A stretch of DNA of 50,872 nt from Planctomycetota bacterium (GTDB lineage Bacteria; Planctomycetota; UBA1135; GCA-002686595): assembly GCA_028278425.1 (NCBI GenBank), contig JANQEJ010000182.1:1-50872 (forward strand). Reading direction: 5' to 3'. A program made the translations under genes and the position numbers. Positions 29,438 through 38,265 of this stretch are shown here, piece by piece (the stretch's first letter is position 1; every line of letters starts with the position of its first letter). The notes beneath the pieces were generated by a model that saw only the letters and a list, made by a program, of their open reading frames with translations, was not told the origin of the DNA and did no database searches.

Positions 29438-32071
29438 CTATTCGAGGCGCAGCTCGAACACGTGCTCGCGCGTGCGGCCGGCTTCGATCTCGAGCCGGGC
29501 CTGCTCCGGCGCGTAGCCCGGAGCGCTGACGGTGACGCGGTAGACGCCCGGTGCGAGCTCGGGGACGACGCGGCTCGCACCCTCGGCGAAGACGTGGTTG
29601 CGGCCGGCGATGCGCCCGTGGGGCGTGCGAGCGACGAGGAGGACGTCCAGCTCCTCGCCGGAAGCGTCCCGAATGCGGCAACCGGCGGAGACACGGTCGC
29701 CGTTGGGATTGAGTACCTCGAGCACGAGCGAGCCGCCGCGCTCGAGCCGGACGGGGACGACGCGGTCCTCGCCCGGTTCCAGCCGTAGCTCGAGCTGCAC
29801 GCCGATCACGTGCTCCCACGGGGCGAGGTAGTCGGCCCCCGGCGAGAGGCGCACCTTCATGGAACCCGGGGCGAGGTTCTCGAGGACGAGCCGCCCTCCC
29901 GACGCCTCGAGGATGGGGTCGGCCTCCGGTTCCCCTGGCCGGAAGACGTGTACCGCGAAGGGCAGCCCGTCGGGCACGTCGATTCCCTGGAGGACGAACG
30001 TGAGCCGCGCCGGGTCGCCCGACGGGAGCAACTCGACGGAGCGGTAGAGGACGCCGCCCGGCTCCGGCGTTTCGAGGTGGAGCTCGACCGGCTCGCACCC
30101 GGCGAAGGCGTACCGGAGCGTGTACGTCCCGAAGGGTGGCAGCGCGTAGCGCAGCTTCGGCTCCGGCTGGAACTGCCACGCGTGGACTGCGTGCCGCAGC
30201 GACTCCTCCCCGGTCCGCCACGTCGCCTTGCCGTCGCGCGGCTCGCCCTCGGGGAAGTGAAAGTCGACCTCCACCAGCGCGCCGACGGGCCCGAGCTCGA
30301 GCTCGGCCGGCGGTACGACCGCCGGTCGGTCCGGCAACGGGAACGGCGCGTGCCGTCGATCGTGGTTGGTGGAGACCCGGTAGGAGAACGGCCCGAGGCC
30401 GTCGAGCAGGAAGCGCGCCTCTTCGCCGCTCTTGACGCTTCGGGCGAAGAGCTCGAACGCTCCCTCGAACCACGCGAAGCTCATCGGCAGCTCGAACGAG
30501 AACACTGCGAGCTCGACGAGGTGCTCGGCGCCGAGAAGCATCGCGCTCACGCCTGCGCCCGCTTCGGGAGCTCCGCCGGCGTCGAGGACGCGACCCGAGA
30601 GGGCGAGCCCGCGGCCGACCGGCACCTCGCCGACCTGCTCGACGAAGCCGCGCCGCAGGTCGAGGCGCAGCGTTACCGGACGCCGGCCTTCGACGAGGAG
30701 CGCGAGCGCGTACGGCCCCTCGCCGTCGACGCGGAGGCGGAAGCGCCCGTCCTCCGCCGGATGGTCGTGGCCGTCGGGCTTGGCCAACGGCGCGCCGCCG
30801 GACAGCGCGTGCGCCTGCACGATGCTCTCGGGCAACCCGGCTCCCTCCGCGTCGTCGACGACGAGCCGGCCCTCGATGATCGCCGCCGCGTCGAGCGGGA
30901 TCTCGACGCGAAGCGGCTCCTCCGGGCTCGTCGCGACGTCGAGCGGGTCGGGCAGCCCGATGCGCGCCCGCGCCGGCGCCAGGTCGGGGTGCTCGACGTG
31001 AAGCTCGAGCTCCTCGGGGCGGCTGCCGGAACGGTCGGCGACGATGCGCGCGAGCATCGGGCCGACGTCGAGCTCCGCGCGTCCGTCGCCGTCGAGCACG
31101 CCGACCAGGGGCTCTCCCGCGGAGACGCCGAACTGCGTCGCGTGCGCGCGAACGCGGACGGTCGCGCCCTCGCCGCGCGCGCCGACGCTCAGGACGACGA
31201 GCGGCCACGGCGCGTGCTCGGGAAGTTGCGCCGGTTCGGAGGGGTGGAGGGCGACCCCGGACGGCCAGCCCTCGGGCCGAGCATCGGGTTCCGCGGCGGC
31301 GGGCCGGCGCTCGGCCAACGCGGTACCGATGACTCCCGCCACGTCGGTCGTGGAGGATGGGGCGCCGGCGCGCGCGACGCGCTCGGGGGCTACGGGTCCC
31401 GCGGCGCGCGGCGCGGGTGAATCTTCCGGCGCGCGCAGCGCCAGCCAGGCGACGAACGCCCCCACGCCGACGGCGCCCGCCAGCTTCATCGTCGTTCCCA
31501 TGAGGACTCCCTTGCCGAGTGCTACCGCCGGTGGCGCGAGCGGCGCGACGCGCGGAACCGCAGCGAGGAACACCGCCGACCAGGCTTCGCGCCCGCCGTG
31601 GCGTGCGTCGAGCTCCGCGCGCAGACGCTCGCGTCCGCGGCGCAGGCGCGTCTTGACGGTGTCGAGGGAGACCCCGAGCTCTTCGGCGATCGCGGGCGGC
31701 GCCAGCTCCTCGGCGTAGCGCAGGAACAGCGCCTGCCGCTGGACGTCGGGAAGGTGACGGAGGTAGCCGAGCAGCTCGGCGTGTGCGTCGAGCCGCCGGT
31801 CCACCTCCTCGATTCCGCCCGAGCCCGTCTCGGGTCGTGCGGCTTCCAGCTCGCGCCGCTCGCGCCGATCGCGCGCGCGCAGCCCGCGCCCCGCCAGGCG
31901 CCGGACCACCGTCGCGAGCCAACCGCGGAGCGCCTCGCGGCGCTCGGGTGGCCGCGTCAGCGCGGCGACGTTGGCCTCCTGCACCAGGTCGTCGGCGGCG
32001 GATTCGTCGGCGACGAGCCGCAGCGCGAGGCGGCGCAGGAAGGCCTGTTCGCGGATGAGCTCCTCTTGCAT
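29438..32071 (-). CDS. ECF-type sigma factor fused through a membrane segment to carboxypeptidase-regulatory-like domains
   Basis: An 877-residue fusion. Residues 1-160 are an ECF-like sigma-70 factor: region 2 (LVADESAADDLVQEANVAALT) and region 4 (LPDVQRQALFLRY, ELGVSLDTVKTRLRRGRERLR). Residues of about 193-213 form one transmembrane segment (MKLAGAVGVGAFVAWLAL). The remaining about 660 residues are beta-rich, with carboxypeptidase-regulatory-like repeats (for example LSGRVLDAGGAPEAGAGVSAM, PGVYRVTVSAPGYAPEQARLEIEAG). In this topology the sigma domain faces the cytoplasm and the repeats face outward. This suggests a membrane-tethered sigma factor controlled by an external signal or by proteolysis. 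No separate anti-sigma gene is adjacent. Divergent from the beta-propeller gene. Confidence 0.85.
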   Translation of the reverse strand: MQEELIREQAFLRRLALRLVADESAADDLVQEANVAALTRPPERREALRGWLATVVRRLAGRGLRARDRRERRELEAARPETGSGGIEEVDRRLDAHAELLGYLRHLPDVQRQALFLRYAEELAPPAIAEELGVSLDTVKTRLRRGRERLRAELDARHGGREAWSAVFLAAVPRVAPLAPPAVALGKGVLMGTTMKLAGAVGVGAFVAWLALRAPEDSPAPRAAGPVAPERVARAGAPSSTTDVAGVIGTALAERRPAAAEPDARPEGWPSGVALHPSEPAQLPEHAPWPLVVLSVGARGEGATVRVRAHATQFGVSAGEPLVGVLDGDGRAELDVGPMLARIVADRSGSRPEELELHVEHPDLAPARARIGLPDPLDVATSPEEPLRVEIPLDAAAIIEGRLVVDDAEGAGLPESIVQAHALSGGAPLAKPDGHDHPAEDGRFRLRVDGEGPYALALLVEGRRPVTLRLDLRRGFVEQVGEVPVGRGLALSGRVLDAGGAPEAGAGVSAMLLGAEHLVELAVFSFELPMSFAWFEGAFELFARSVKSGEEARFLLDGLGPFSYRVSTNHDRRHAPFPLPDRPAVVPPAELELGPVGALVEVDFHFPEGEPRDGKATWRTGEESLRHAVHAWQFQPEPKLRYALPPFGTYTLRYAFAGCEPVELHLETPEPGGVLYRSVELLPSGDPARLTFVLQGIDVPDGLPFAVHVFRPGEPEADPILEASGGRLVLENLAPGSMKVRLSPGADYLAPWEHVIGVQLELRLEPGEDRVVPVRLERGGSLVLEVLNPNGDRVSAGCRIRDASGEELDVLLVARTPHGRIAGRNHVFAEGASRVVPELAPGVYRVTVSAPGYAPEQARLEIEAGRTREHVFELRLE

Positions 32072-32140
32072 GGGATCTCCATCCAGTAGAGCCCGCCCGG
32101 CGCGCGGCGGGGTTCACCTAGGAGCGTTATCCTCGGTTCC

Positions 32141-34930
32141 ATGCAATGCCCCGTCCTCTTCCTCGCTCTGTTCGCGCTCCCCTCCCCCCAGGCCGAAGAC
32201 GGAGAGCCGCTCCTGCACGTCGTCGACGACGGCGGCTCGGCCCAACTCGGCGTGCCCCCGGCCGGCGCGCGCGCGTCCGGCGGCACGTTCGCGCTCGGGA
32301 CCTCGGCCTGCGCGGGGGTGACCGCCGACTTCCTCGCCAACGGCGTTCCGCCGGAAGGTGACACGCCGACGGCGGCGGCTTTCACGCCGGACGGCTCGAA
32401 GATCGTGGTCGCTCACCGGACGAGCTCGAACGTGATCGTCTTCGACGCGGCCACGCAGGCGTTCCTTCAGGAGATCTCCGTGACCGGGTCGCCCAACGAC
32501 CTCGCGATCTCCTCGGATGGCGTCCACGCGGTCACGGCGAACGTCTGGGAGGACACGGTCTCGATCCTCGACCTCGCGGCGGGCACGGAGGTGGCGGTCG
32601 TCCCGGTGGGCAACCAGCCCGGGATCGTGCGGATCACGCCGAACGGCCTGACGGCGGTCGTGGGCAACACGGTTGACCAGACGCTGTCGGTCGTCGACGT
32701 CGCCACGGCGACCGAGACGCACCAGATCGCCGGCTGCGGGTTCGTCTCGCTCGTCGCTGCGACGTTCGAGCCGGGGGTGATCACCGCGACCTTCAGCAAC
32801 TTCGAGCTGATCGACGACACGACCGCGGTCCAGGCGGACTTCTACAACGACGAGCTGGACTTCTTCGACCTCGCGGCCGGAACGGTGAGCTCGATCCCGT
32901 GCGACGCGGATCCGCGCGAGATCGCGATCACGCCCGATGGGACGACGGCCGTCGTGGCCCACACGTCGTCGGTGCAGCGGATCTCCGTCGTCGACACGGC
33001 GACGCAGAGCATCGCGAAGACGATCGCCACGGGGATCGACCTGCGCGGCCCGATCGCGATCCGCCCGGACGCGAGCAAGGCGGTGGCGTCGGTCCAGAAC
33101 GCCGTCGTCGTCGTCAACCTCGCGACGGACGCGGTGTCGCCCTCGCTGAGCACGGCTTCGGTCAACGGGCTGCGCACGACCGCCGACGGCGATTACGTGC
33201 TGACGATCGGCTTCCGCGGCTCGCTGGTCTCGTTCGCGAGCGAGACGGTCGTCAAGGACCTGAACAACATCGTCGCCGCCTGGGTCGGAGCTGTTTCGCC
33301 CACCGACCCGCGCGGCGTCCTGATCGCGAACCACAACGGCGAGGACATGCTGGTCGTCAACACGAACGGCGCGGCGGCGTTCCTCGAGGCGCAGGTCACC
33401 TCCGGACCGCCGCCGGAGGCCGACAACACGCGCATGGCCGCGGTCAGCGCCGACGGCTCGTTCGCGGTCACGACGAACGTGCTCAGCGACAACGCGAGCA
33501 TCCTCGACCTCGACACCGGCGCGCTGCTCGGGCTGGTCGACGTCGGCAACCGCCCGGCGGACGTGGAGATCACGCCCGACGGCTCGCTCGCGGTGGTCGC
33601 GAACCTCGACTCCACCTTCGTCTCGGTGATCGACGTCGCGGCGCAGACCGTGACGAACGTGACGACTTCCACGCGCAACAGCGAGGTCGAGATCTCGCCC
33701 GACGGCCAGTTCGCCTACGTGGCCGTCGTCGTCTCCGACGGGGTCTGGCGCATCGACCTGACGACGAAGACGGTGGCGGGACCGAAGCTCCCGGCCGGGC
33801 AGATGGGCTCGGTCTTCTACCTCTTCCAGCAGGCGAGCGGGATGACGCTGAGCCACGACGGGGCGACGCTCGTCACCTGCGACAGCTTCGACGACACGAT
33901 CACCGTCATCGACACCGCGTCGTGGTCGGTCGTCGCGACGGTCGCGGTCGGTGACTTTCCGACGCGCGCGACGTTCTCGCCCGACGACGGGACGATCTAC
34001 GTCGCCAACAAGAACGCGGACACGATCTCGGTCGTGAACAACGCGGGCGCGGCGTCGGTGACGACGGGGACGATCGCCGTCGGCGACCAGCCGTTCGAGA
34101 TGGTGGTCTCGCCCGACGGCGGCACGCTGTACGTCGCGAACGCGAACGACGACAGCGTCGGGGTCGTCGACCTCGGATTCGGCGTGATGACGAGCACGGT
34201 TCCCCTGCCCGAGTTCGTACAGGGGCTGCACCTGAACGCGGACGGCTCGTGCCTGTACGCCGTCTCCGGGACCTGGAGCGTCACGATCGGCCCCGGCCCG
34301 ATGACGTCGATCGCGCAGGCCGGCTTCTTCTCGGCGATCGACACCGCCTCGCTCGCCGTCGTGAACGAGCTGGACACCGGGCTTCCCCCGGGGATGCTCG
34401 CCTTCGACGACTGCGGGACCGTCGGAGTCGTGCCCTCGCCCTTCGGCGATGGCGTGACGCGTTTCCGCGTCGGCCCGCCGGCCGCGGCGACGGTGTACGG
34501 CTGCGGCGTGAATCCCGCGGGCAGCATGAGCATCCTGAGCGGCACCCCGGCGCTCGGCCAGACGGTCGAGCTCGGTCTCGACAACCCGCTGGGAACACAG
34601 GCGGCTGGATCGCTCACCGCGCTCGGCCTCGCATTTGCGCCGGATCCGTCGTTCCCTTGCGGCACGCCGGTTCCGGGCCTCGGCATGGCGGGACCCGGCG
34701 CGGCGGGCGAGCTCCTTCTCAGCGTCCTTCCGCCCGATCCGTTCGACGTCGTGGTCGGCCCGCTTTGGACCGGTCCGCTCGCGCCCGCGTCGATCCTGCT
34801 GCCGGTGCCGGGCGACTGCGCCTTCCTCGGCGTGAAGCTCTACGCCCAGGGCGTGATCGTCGACCCGACGTTCTCCGCCGGCGTCGGGATCGGTCTGACG
34901 GACGCGGTTGAGCTCGAGCTCGGCGTGTGA
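32141..34930 (+). CDS. Exported YVTN/YncE-type beta-propeller protein with planctomycete C-terminal beta-domain
   Basis: A 929-residue secreted protein (short signal peptide MQCPVLFLALFALPSPQA). From about residue 60 to about 760 it is built of repeated blades of the YVTN/YncE class, each with a 'VTPDG / V-x-N-x-x-D-T-V-S-V-I-D' pattern (TPDGSKIVVAHRTSSNVIVFD, SPDDGTIYVANKNADTISVV, SPDGGTLYVANANDDSVGVVDL). Two propellers are probable given the length. Residues of about 790-929 form a C-terminal beta-domain ending GVKLYAQGVIVDP and AVELELGV, shared in style with two other exported proteins of the window. Binding or scaffold roles are typical for such propellers; no enzyme motif is visible. Confidence 0.85.
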   Translation: MQCPVLFLALFALPSPQAEDGEPLLHVVDDGGSAQLGVPPAGARASGGTFALGTSACAGVTADFLANGVPPEGDTPTAAAFTPDGSKIVVAHRTSSNVIVFDAATQAFLQEISVTGSPNDLAISSDGVHAVTANVWEDTVSILDLAAGTEVAVVPVGNQPGIVRITPNGLTAVVGNTVDQTLSVVDVATATETHQIAGCGFVSLVAATFEPGVITATFSNFELIDDTTAVQADFYNDELDFFDLAAGTVSSIPCDADPREIAITPDGTTAVVAHTSSVQRISVVDTATQSIAKTIATGIDLRGPIAIRPDASKAVASVQNAVVVVNLATDAVSPSLSTASVNGLRTTADGDYVLTIGFRGSLVSFASETVVKDLNNIVAAWVGAVSPTDPRGVLIANHNGEDMLVVNTNGAAAFLEAQVTSGPPPEADNTRMAAVSADGSFAVTTNVLSDNASILDLDTGALLGLVDVGNRPADVEITPDGSLAVVANLDSTFVSVIDVAAQTVTNVTTSTRNSEVEISPDGQFAYVAVVVSDGVWRIDLTTKTVAGPKLPAGQMGSVFYLFQQASGMTLSHDGATLVTCDSFDDTITVIDTASWSVVATVAVGDFPTRATFSPDDGTIYVANKNADTISVVNNAGAASVTTGTIAVGDQPFEMVVSPDGGTLYVANANDDSVGVVDLGFGVMTSTVPLPEFVQGLHLNADGSCLYAVSGTWSVTIGPGPMTSIAQAGFFSAIDTASLAVVNELDTGLPPGMLAFDDCGTVGVVPSPFGDGVTRFRVGPPAAATVYGCGVNPAGSMSILSGTPALGQTVELGLDNPLGTQAAGSLTALGLAFAPDPSFPCGTPVPGLGMAGPGAAGELLLSVLPPDPFDVVVGPLWTGPLAPASILLPVPGDCAFLGVKLYAQGVIVDPTFSAGVGIGLTDAVELELGV

Positions 34931-35114
34931 CCGCTCCCGGTCAGTCCTTGGGCAGACGAGCCTCGATTCCTTCGAGCAGCGAACGAGATCGGCGCGGCGC
35001 GGGTCGTTCTCGCGGCAGTTCTTCACGAGCTCGCGGGCGAGGGGCAGCGCGCAGGCCGCCGGCGCCGACCGTGGAGCGGCCCGCGACCTTTCGGGGGATG
35101 AACCTACGAGACGG

Positions 35115-35648
35115 CTGATCTTGCTACCGGGAATGGGCGCGAGCGACCGGATGTTCGCGGCGCAGCGGACGGCGTTTCCGGACCTCTTCGTGCCGCCCTG
35201 GCTTCCACCCGAATCGGGCGAGCGTCTCGAGCACTACGCGGAACGCATGGCGGCGACGCTTCCGCCGGGGAAGGACGTTCTTCTCGGCGGACAGTCGTTC
35301 GGAGGGATGGTCGCGGTCGAGATGGCTCGCGCGACCGGAGCGCGGGACTGCGTCCTGATCTCCTCGGTCGCCGCGCCGAACGACCTGCCGCGGCGCGTGC
35401 GCGGCGCGCTGGCGATCGGGCGACGTGTGCCGTTCCCACGCTTCTACGGTTGGGCCATCCGCGCGATCGCCGGTTGGGGGTCGAGCCCGCGGGGCATCCG
35501 CTTTCACCGGATCCACGGTTCGCTCGACGTCGTCATCCCACCGCGCTGCTCGCCGGGGGCGGAGATCGTGCGGGGAGGAGGACACTTCCTTCTGCCGAGG
35601 CTGCACGCGACGGCCGTGAACGACTTCCTGCGAAGGGCGTGCAGCTAG
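35115..35648 (+). CDS. Small alpha/beta hydrolase, start uncertain
   Basis: About 177 residues of an alpha/beta-hydrolase fold without a lid. The first strand and oxyanion loop are RLILLPGMGASDRMF, the nucleophile elbow is GGQSFGG (G-x-S-x-G), the acid lies in IHGSLDVVIPP, and the catalytic His in GGGHFLLPRLH. No ATG or GTG fits the family start. The conserved strand begins at a CTG (35115) or TTG (35121), and an ATG at 35098 with a good upstream GGGGG is in another frame and stops after six codons. A late start, or a frameshift just inside the gene, is therefore likely. It is followed 9 bp later by the DUF2164 gene. Substrate unknown. Confidence 0.72.
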   Translation: MILLPGMGASDRMFAAQRTAFPDLFVPPWLPPESGERLEHYAERMAATLPPGKDVLLGGQSFGGMVAVEMARATGARDCVLISSVAAPNDLPRRVRGALAIGRRVPFPRFYGWAIRAIAGWGSSPRGIRFHRIHGSLDVVIPPRCSPGAEIVRGGGHFLLPRLHATAVNDFLRRACS

Positions 35649-35657
35649 AATCTCGCC

Positions 35658-35897
35658 ATGGACATGAAACTCTCGGAAGAGCGCTCCGCCCTGATCCTCG
35701 GCGAGCTGAAGGCCTTCTTTCTCGAAGCCTTCGACGAGGAGCTCAGCGACTACCGCGCCGAGCGGCTGCTCGAGTTCTTCCTGACTTCGCTCGGACCTCC
35801 GGTCTACAACCAGGCTGTGCAAGACGCGCGGGCGTTCATGCTCGACAAACTCGAGGATCTGGCGGTGGAGTGCTACCAGACGGAGAAGGACGTCTGA
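35658..35897 (+). CDS. DUF2164 family protein
   Basis: A 79-residue all-helical-looking protein matching DUF2164: KLSEERSALILGELKAFF, the acidic FDEELSDYRAERLLEFFL, and the signature GPPVYNQAVQDARAFM. The family is widespread and of unknown function. Its TGA overlaps the ATG of the DinB gene (TGATG), so both are translationally coupled; the alpha/beta-hydrolase gene precedes it by 9 bp. Confidence 0.88.
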   Translation: MDMKLSEERSALILGELKAFFLEAFDEELSDYRAERLLEFFLTSLGPPVYNQAVQDARAFMLDKLEDLAVECYQTEKDV

Positions 35898-36367
35898 TGG
35901 CGTCCGACCTGGTCGAGGCCTGGAGGATGAGCAACGAGGCGAACCTTTTCCTGCTCGAGAGCCTCCCGAAGGACTTCCTCGGCGATCGCTACGGCTCGCG
36001 TACGCGCACCGTCGCGGCGCAGTTCGCGCACATCCACAACACGCGCGTGCGCTGGTTGAAGCACGCGGCGCCGAAGCTCGCCGTGGACGGCTTCCCCAAA
36101 GGCGCCGAGCCGACGAAGGCGCAGTTGAAGAAGGCGCTCCAAAGCTCGGAAAAGGCGATCGCGCGCTTCCTCGACGAGGCCGACGCCGCGGGCAAGGTCA
36201 GGCACTGGAAAGGACCGCCGACGACCTTCCTCGGGTACCTGATCGCGCACGAAGCGCACCACCGCGGTCTCGCGATGGTCGCGGTCCGCATGTCGGACCA
36301 CAAGCTGCCGCAGGAGGTCGTGTACGGGCAGTGGGACTGGGGCAAGTCGAGGAGCTTGCGGGGTTGA
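35897..36367 (+). CDS. DinB-family putative metal-dependent protein
   Basis: A 156-residue four-helix DinB/YfiT-like protein. The metal-binding histidines expected of the family are visible as AQFAHIHNTR (His45, His47) and LIAHEAHHRGL (His118, His121, His122). Characterised relatives are thiol transferases using mycothiol or bacillithiol, but substrates are mostly unknown. The start ATG overlaps the preceding stop. Directly after its own stop codon, in the same frame, lies a remnant of an unrelated monooxygenase-like gene (36368-36577). Confidence 0.9.
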   Translation: MASDLVEAWRMSNEANLFLLESLPKDFLGDRYGSRTRTVAAQFAHIHNTRVRWLKHAAPKLAVDGFPKGAEPTKAQLKKALQSSEKAIARFLDEADAAGKVRHWKGPPTTFLGYLIAHEAHHRGLAMVAVRMSDHKLPQEVVYGQWDWGKSRSLRG

Positions 36368-36577
36368 GCCGTACGGACGTGGGGTTCGCGGCTTCACCGC
36401 CGGGAAGACGGTACGTGGACCGCCTACGCGCAGTGGCCGGACCGAGCCGCATGGGAAGCGTCGCGGCGGCGGGAGTCGGCGGACCCCGATGCGGCGAGGG
36501 AGATGAGCGCGGCGGTGGCCGAGACCTTCGAGCCGATCCCCCTCGACGTCGAGGCGGATCTTCTCGGCGGTACCTGA
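36368..36577 (+). pseudogene. 5'-truncated antibiotic-biosynthesis-monooxygenase-like remnant
   Basis: The frame directly after the DinB stop codon reads on for 69 codons as a coherent protein piece: GSRLHRREDGTWTAYAQWP, then DRAAWEASRRRES, then TFEPIPLDVEADLLGG before a TGA at 36575-36577. This is the C-terminal two thirds of a dimeric alpha-beta-barrel (ABM) protein of the kind with 'GSRLHR..DG.w.AYAQWP'. The first about 30 residues of the barrel are absent, and there is no ATG, GTG or TTG before the last third, so it cannot be expressed as a normal protein. It looks like a deletion junction between the DinB gene and an ABM gene, or a readthrough tail. Confidence 0.7.
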
Positions 36578-36627
36578 CAACGCGCGCTTTGGGCGGTGAT
36601 CGGGGCTCTGTAGACTCCCGCGCCCTC

Positions 36628-37362
36628 ATGACGAAACCCCTCCGCATCGCGATGTGGTCGGGGCCCCGCAACATCTCGACCGCGCTCCTGCGCTCGTGGG
36701 GCAACCGGCCGGACACGTTCGTGAGCGACGAGCCGCTCTACGCCCACTACCTCGACCACACCGGCTTCGAGCATCCGGGTCGGGCCGAGATCGTGCGCGA
36801 GTGCGAAACCGACTGGCGCAAGGTCGTCGCGGAGCTCACCGGTCCGGTGCCGGGCGACAAGCGCATCTGGTACCAGAAGCACATGGCGCACCATCTGCTA
36901 CCGCACGTCGACCGCGGATGGCTGGACGGGTTCGCGCACGCCTTCCTGATCCGCGACCCGCGCGAGATGCTCCTTTCGCTCGACAAGGTGACGCGGGACC
37001 CGGGCATCGACGACACCGGTCTGCCGCAACAGGTCGAGATCTTCACGTCGTTCCGCGAGCAGACCGGGAAGGTGCCGCCGGTCGTCGACTCCCGCGACGT
37101 GCTCAAAGAGCCCGAGGCGATGCTGCGCGCGCTGTGCGACGCGCTCGACGTGGAGTTTCTGGACGCGATGCTGCGCTGGCCGCCGGGCAGGCGCGACACC
37201 GACGGCATCTGGGCGCCCCACTGGTACTCCAACGTCGAGACTTCGACCGGATTTGAGCCCTACCGCCCGCGCCGGGCGGAGCTGCCGCGGCGGCTGGAGG
37301 CGGTCCACGCGCAATGCCTCGAGCCCTACCGCTTCCTCCACGAACACAGACTGCGCCCCTGA
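36628..37362 (+). CDS. Sulfotransferase-like P-loop protein
   Basis: A 244-residue P-loop protein of the sulfotransferase superfamily. The 5'-phosphosulfate-binding region is WSGPRNISTALLRSWGN near the N-terminus, followed by VSDEPLYAHYLDHTG. The 3'-phosphate-binding region is AFLIRDPREMLLSLDKV. It ends in a helix with RPRRAELPRRLEAVHAQC. The ATG at 36628 gives a family-length protein. The stop is 3 bp before the start of a class IV aminotransferase, and the two should act together. Whether it uses PAPS, or another P-loop ligand, cannot be shown from sequence. Confidence 0.85.
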   Translation: MTKPLRIAMWSGPRNISTALLRSWGNRPDTFVSDEPLYAHYLDHTGFEHPGRAEIVRECETDWRKVVAELTGPVPGDKRIWYQKHMAHHLLPHVDRGWLDGFAHAFLIRDPREMLLSLDKVTRDPGIDDTGLPQQVEIFTSFREQTGKVPPVVDSRDVLKEPEAMLRALCDALDVEFLDAMLRWPPGRRDTDGIWAPHWYSNVETSTGFEPYRPRRAELPRRLEAVHAQCLEPYRFLHEHRLRP

Positions 37363-37365
37363 GCC

Positions 37366-38265
37366 ATGCAGCAGAGCTACGACCCGCGCAACAAGGACAT
37401 CGTCGTCAACGTCAACGGCGAGCTCGTACACCGCGACGAAGCCGGAATCAGCCCCTTCGACTCCGCCGTGCAGGGCGGCGACGCCGTGTGGGAAGGCCTG
37501 CGACTCTACGACGGGAAGATCTTCAAGCTGAGCGAGCACCTCGAGCGCCTGCGGCTCTCCGCGGTCGCGCTCGCTTTCGCGGAGATCCCGCCGGCCGACG
37601 ATCTCCGTCGCGAGATCCGGCGGACGCTCGAGGCGAACGACATGCGCGACGGCGTGCACGTGCGGCTGACGCTGACGCGCGGCGTCAAGGTGACCTCCGG
37701 CATGGACCCGCGGCTGAATCAATCGGGTCCGACCTTGATCGTCCTGGCCGAGCACAAGCCGCCGGTCTACGACAAGGGCGGCCTCTTCCTGATCACGAGC
37801 GCGATCCGCCGCTTTCCCGCCGATTGCCTCGACCCGAAGATCCACCACGCGAACCTCCTGCAGTCCATCCTCGCGAAGATCCAGGCGAACGCCGCCGGCG
37901 CCGACGACGCCCTCATGCTCGACACGCGCGGATTCGTCGCCGAGACCAACGCGACGCACGTCTTCGCGGTGCAGGACGGCGTCCTGCTCACGAGCCGCAC
38001 CGTCGCCTGCCCCGAGGGCATCACCCGCGCCACGGTGCTCGAGCTCTGCGAGGCGAACGACGTTCCCCACGCGGTACGCGACGTCTCGCTGACCGAGATC
38101 CACCGCGCCGACGAGGTCTTCTGCACCGGCACGATGGGGGAGCTCGCCGGGGTGACCAGGGTGGACGGCTCCGTCATCGGCACGGGGGAGGTCGGGCCGC
38201 TGACGCGGCGTCTATCCGAGCTCTACGGGGAGCTCACCCGGACGGGCGGCGAGGCGATCGTCTAG
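37366..38265 (+). CDS. Class IV aminotransferase (branched-chain/D-amino-acid type)
   Basis: A 299-residue fold-type IV PLP enzyme. The N-terminal domain has GELVHRDEAGISPFDSAVQGG and WEGLRLYDGKIFKLSEHL. The PLP lysine lies in LDPKIHHANLLQSIL, followed by ADDALMLDTRGFVAETNATHVFAV, and the phosphate-binding tail is VFCTGTMGELAGVTRVDG. This fold includes branched-chain and D-amino-acid aminotransferases and 4-amino-4-deoxychorismate lyase; the motifs fit the branched-chain-like group best, but substrate choice is open. It is tightly linked (3 bp) to the upstream sulfotransferase-like gene. Its TAG is interlocked with the stop of the convergent sigma-factor gene. Confidence 0.9.
   Translation: MQQSYDPRNKDIVVNVNGELVHRDEAGISPFDSAVQGGDAVWEGLRLYDGKIFKLSEHLERLRLSAVALAFAEIPPADDLRREIRRTLEANDMRDGVHVRLTLTRGVKVTSGMDPRLNQSGPTLIVLAEHKPPVYDKGGLFLITSAIRRFPADCLDPKIHHANLLQSILAKIQANAAGADDALMLDTRGFVAETNATHVFAVQDGVLLTSRTVACPEGITRATVLELCEANDVPHAVRDVSLTEIHRADEVFCTGTMGELAGVTRVDGSVIGTGEVGPLTRRLSELYGELTRTGGEAIV

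Noticed and set aside
27549..32117. A 1522-codon minus-strand frame crossing three genes
   Set aside because: It spans the ends of convergent, clearly coding genes and has no domain signal.
32114..35026. A 970-codon minus-strand frame opposite the beta-propeller gene
   Set aside because: Its repetitive Asp-Arg-Val pattern is only the complement of the repeated propeller blades.
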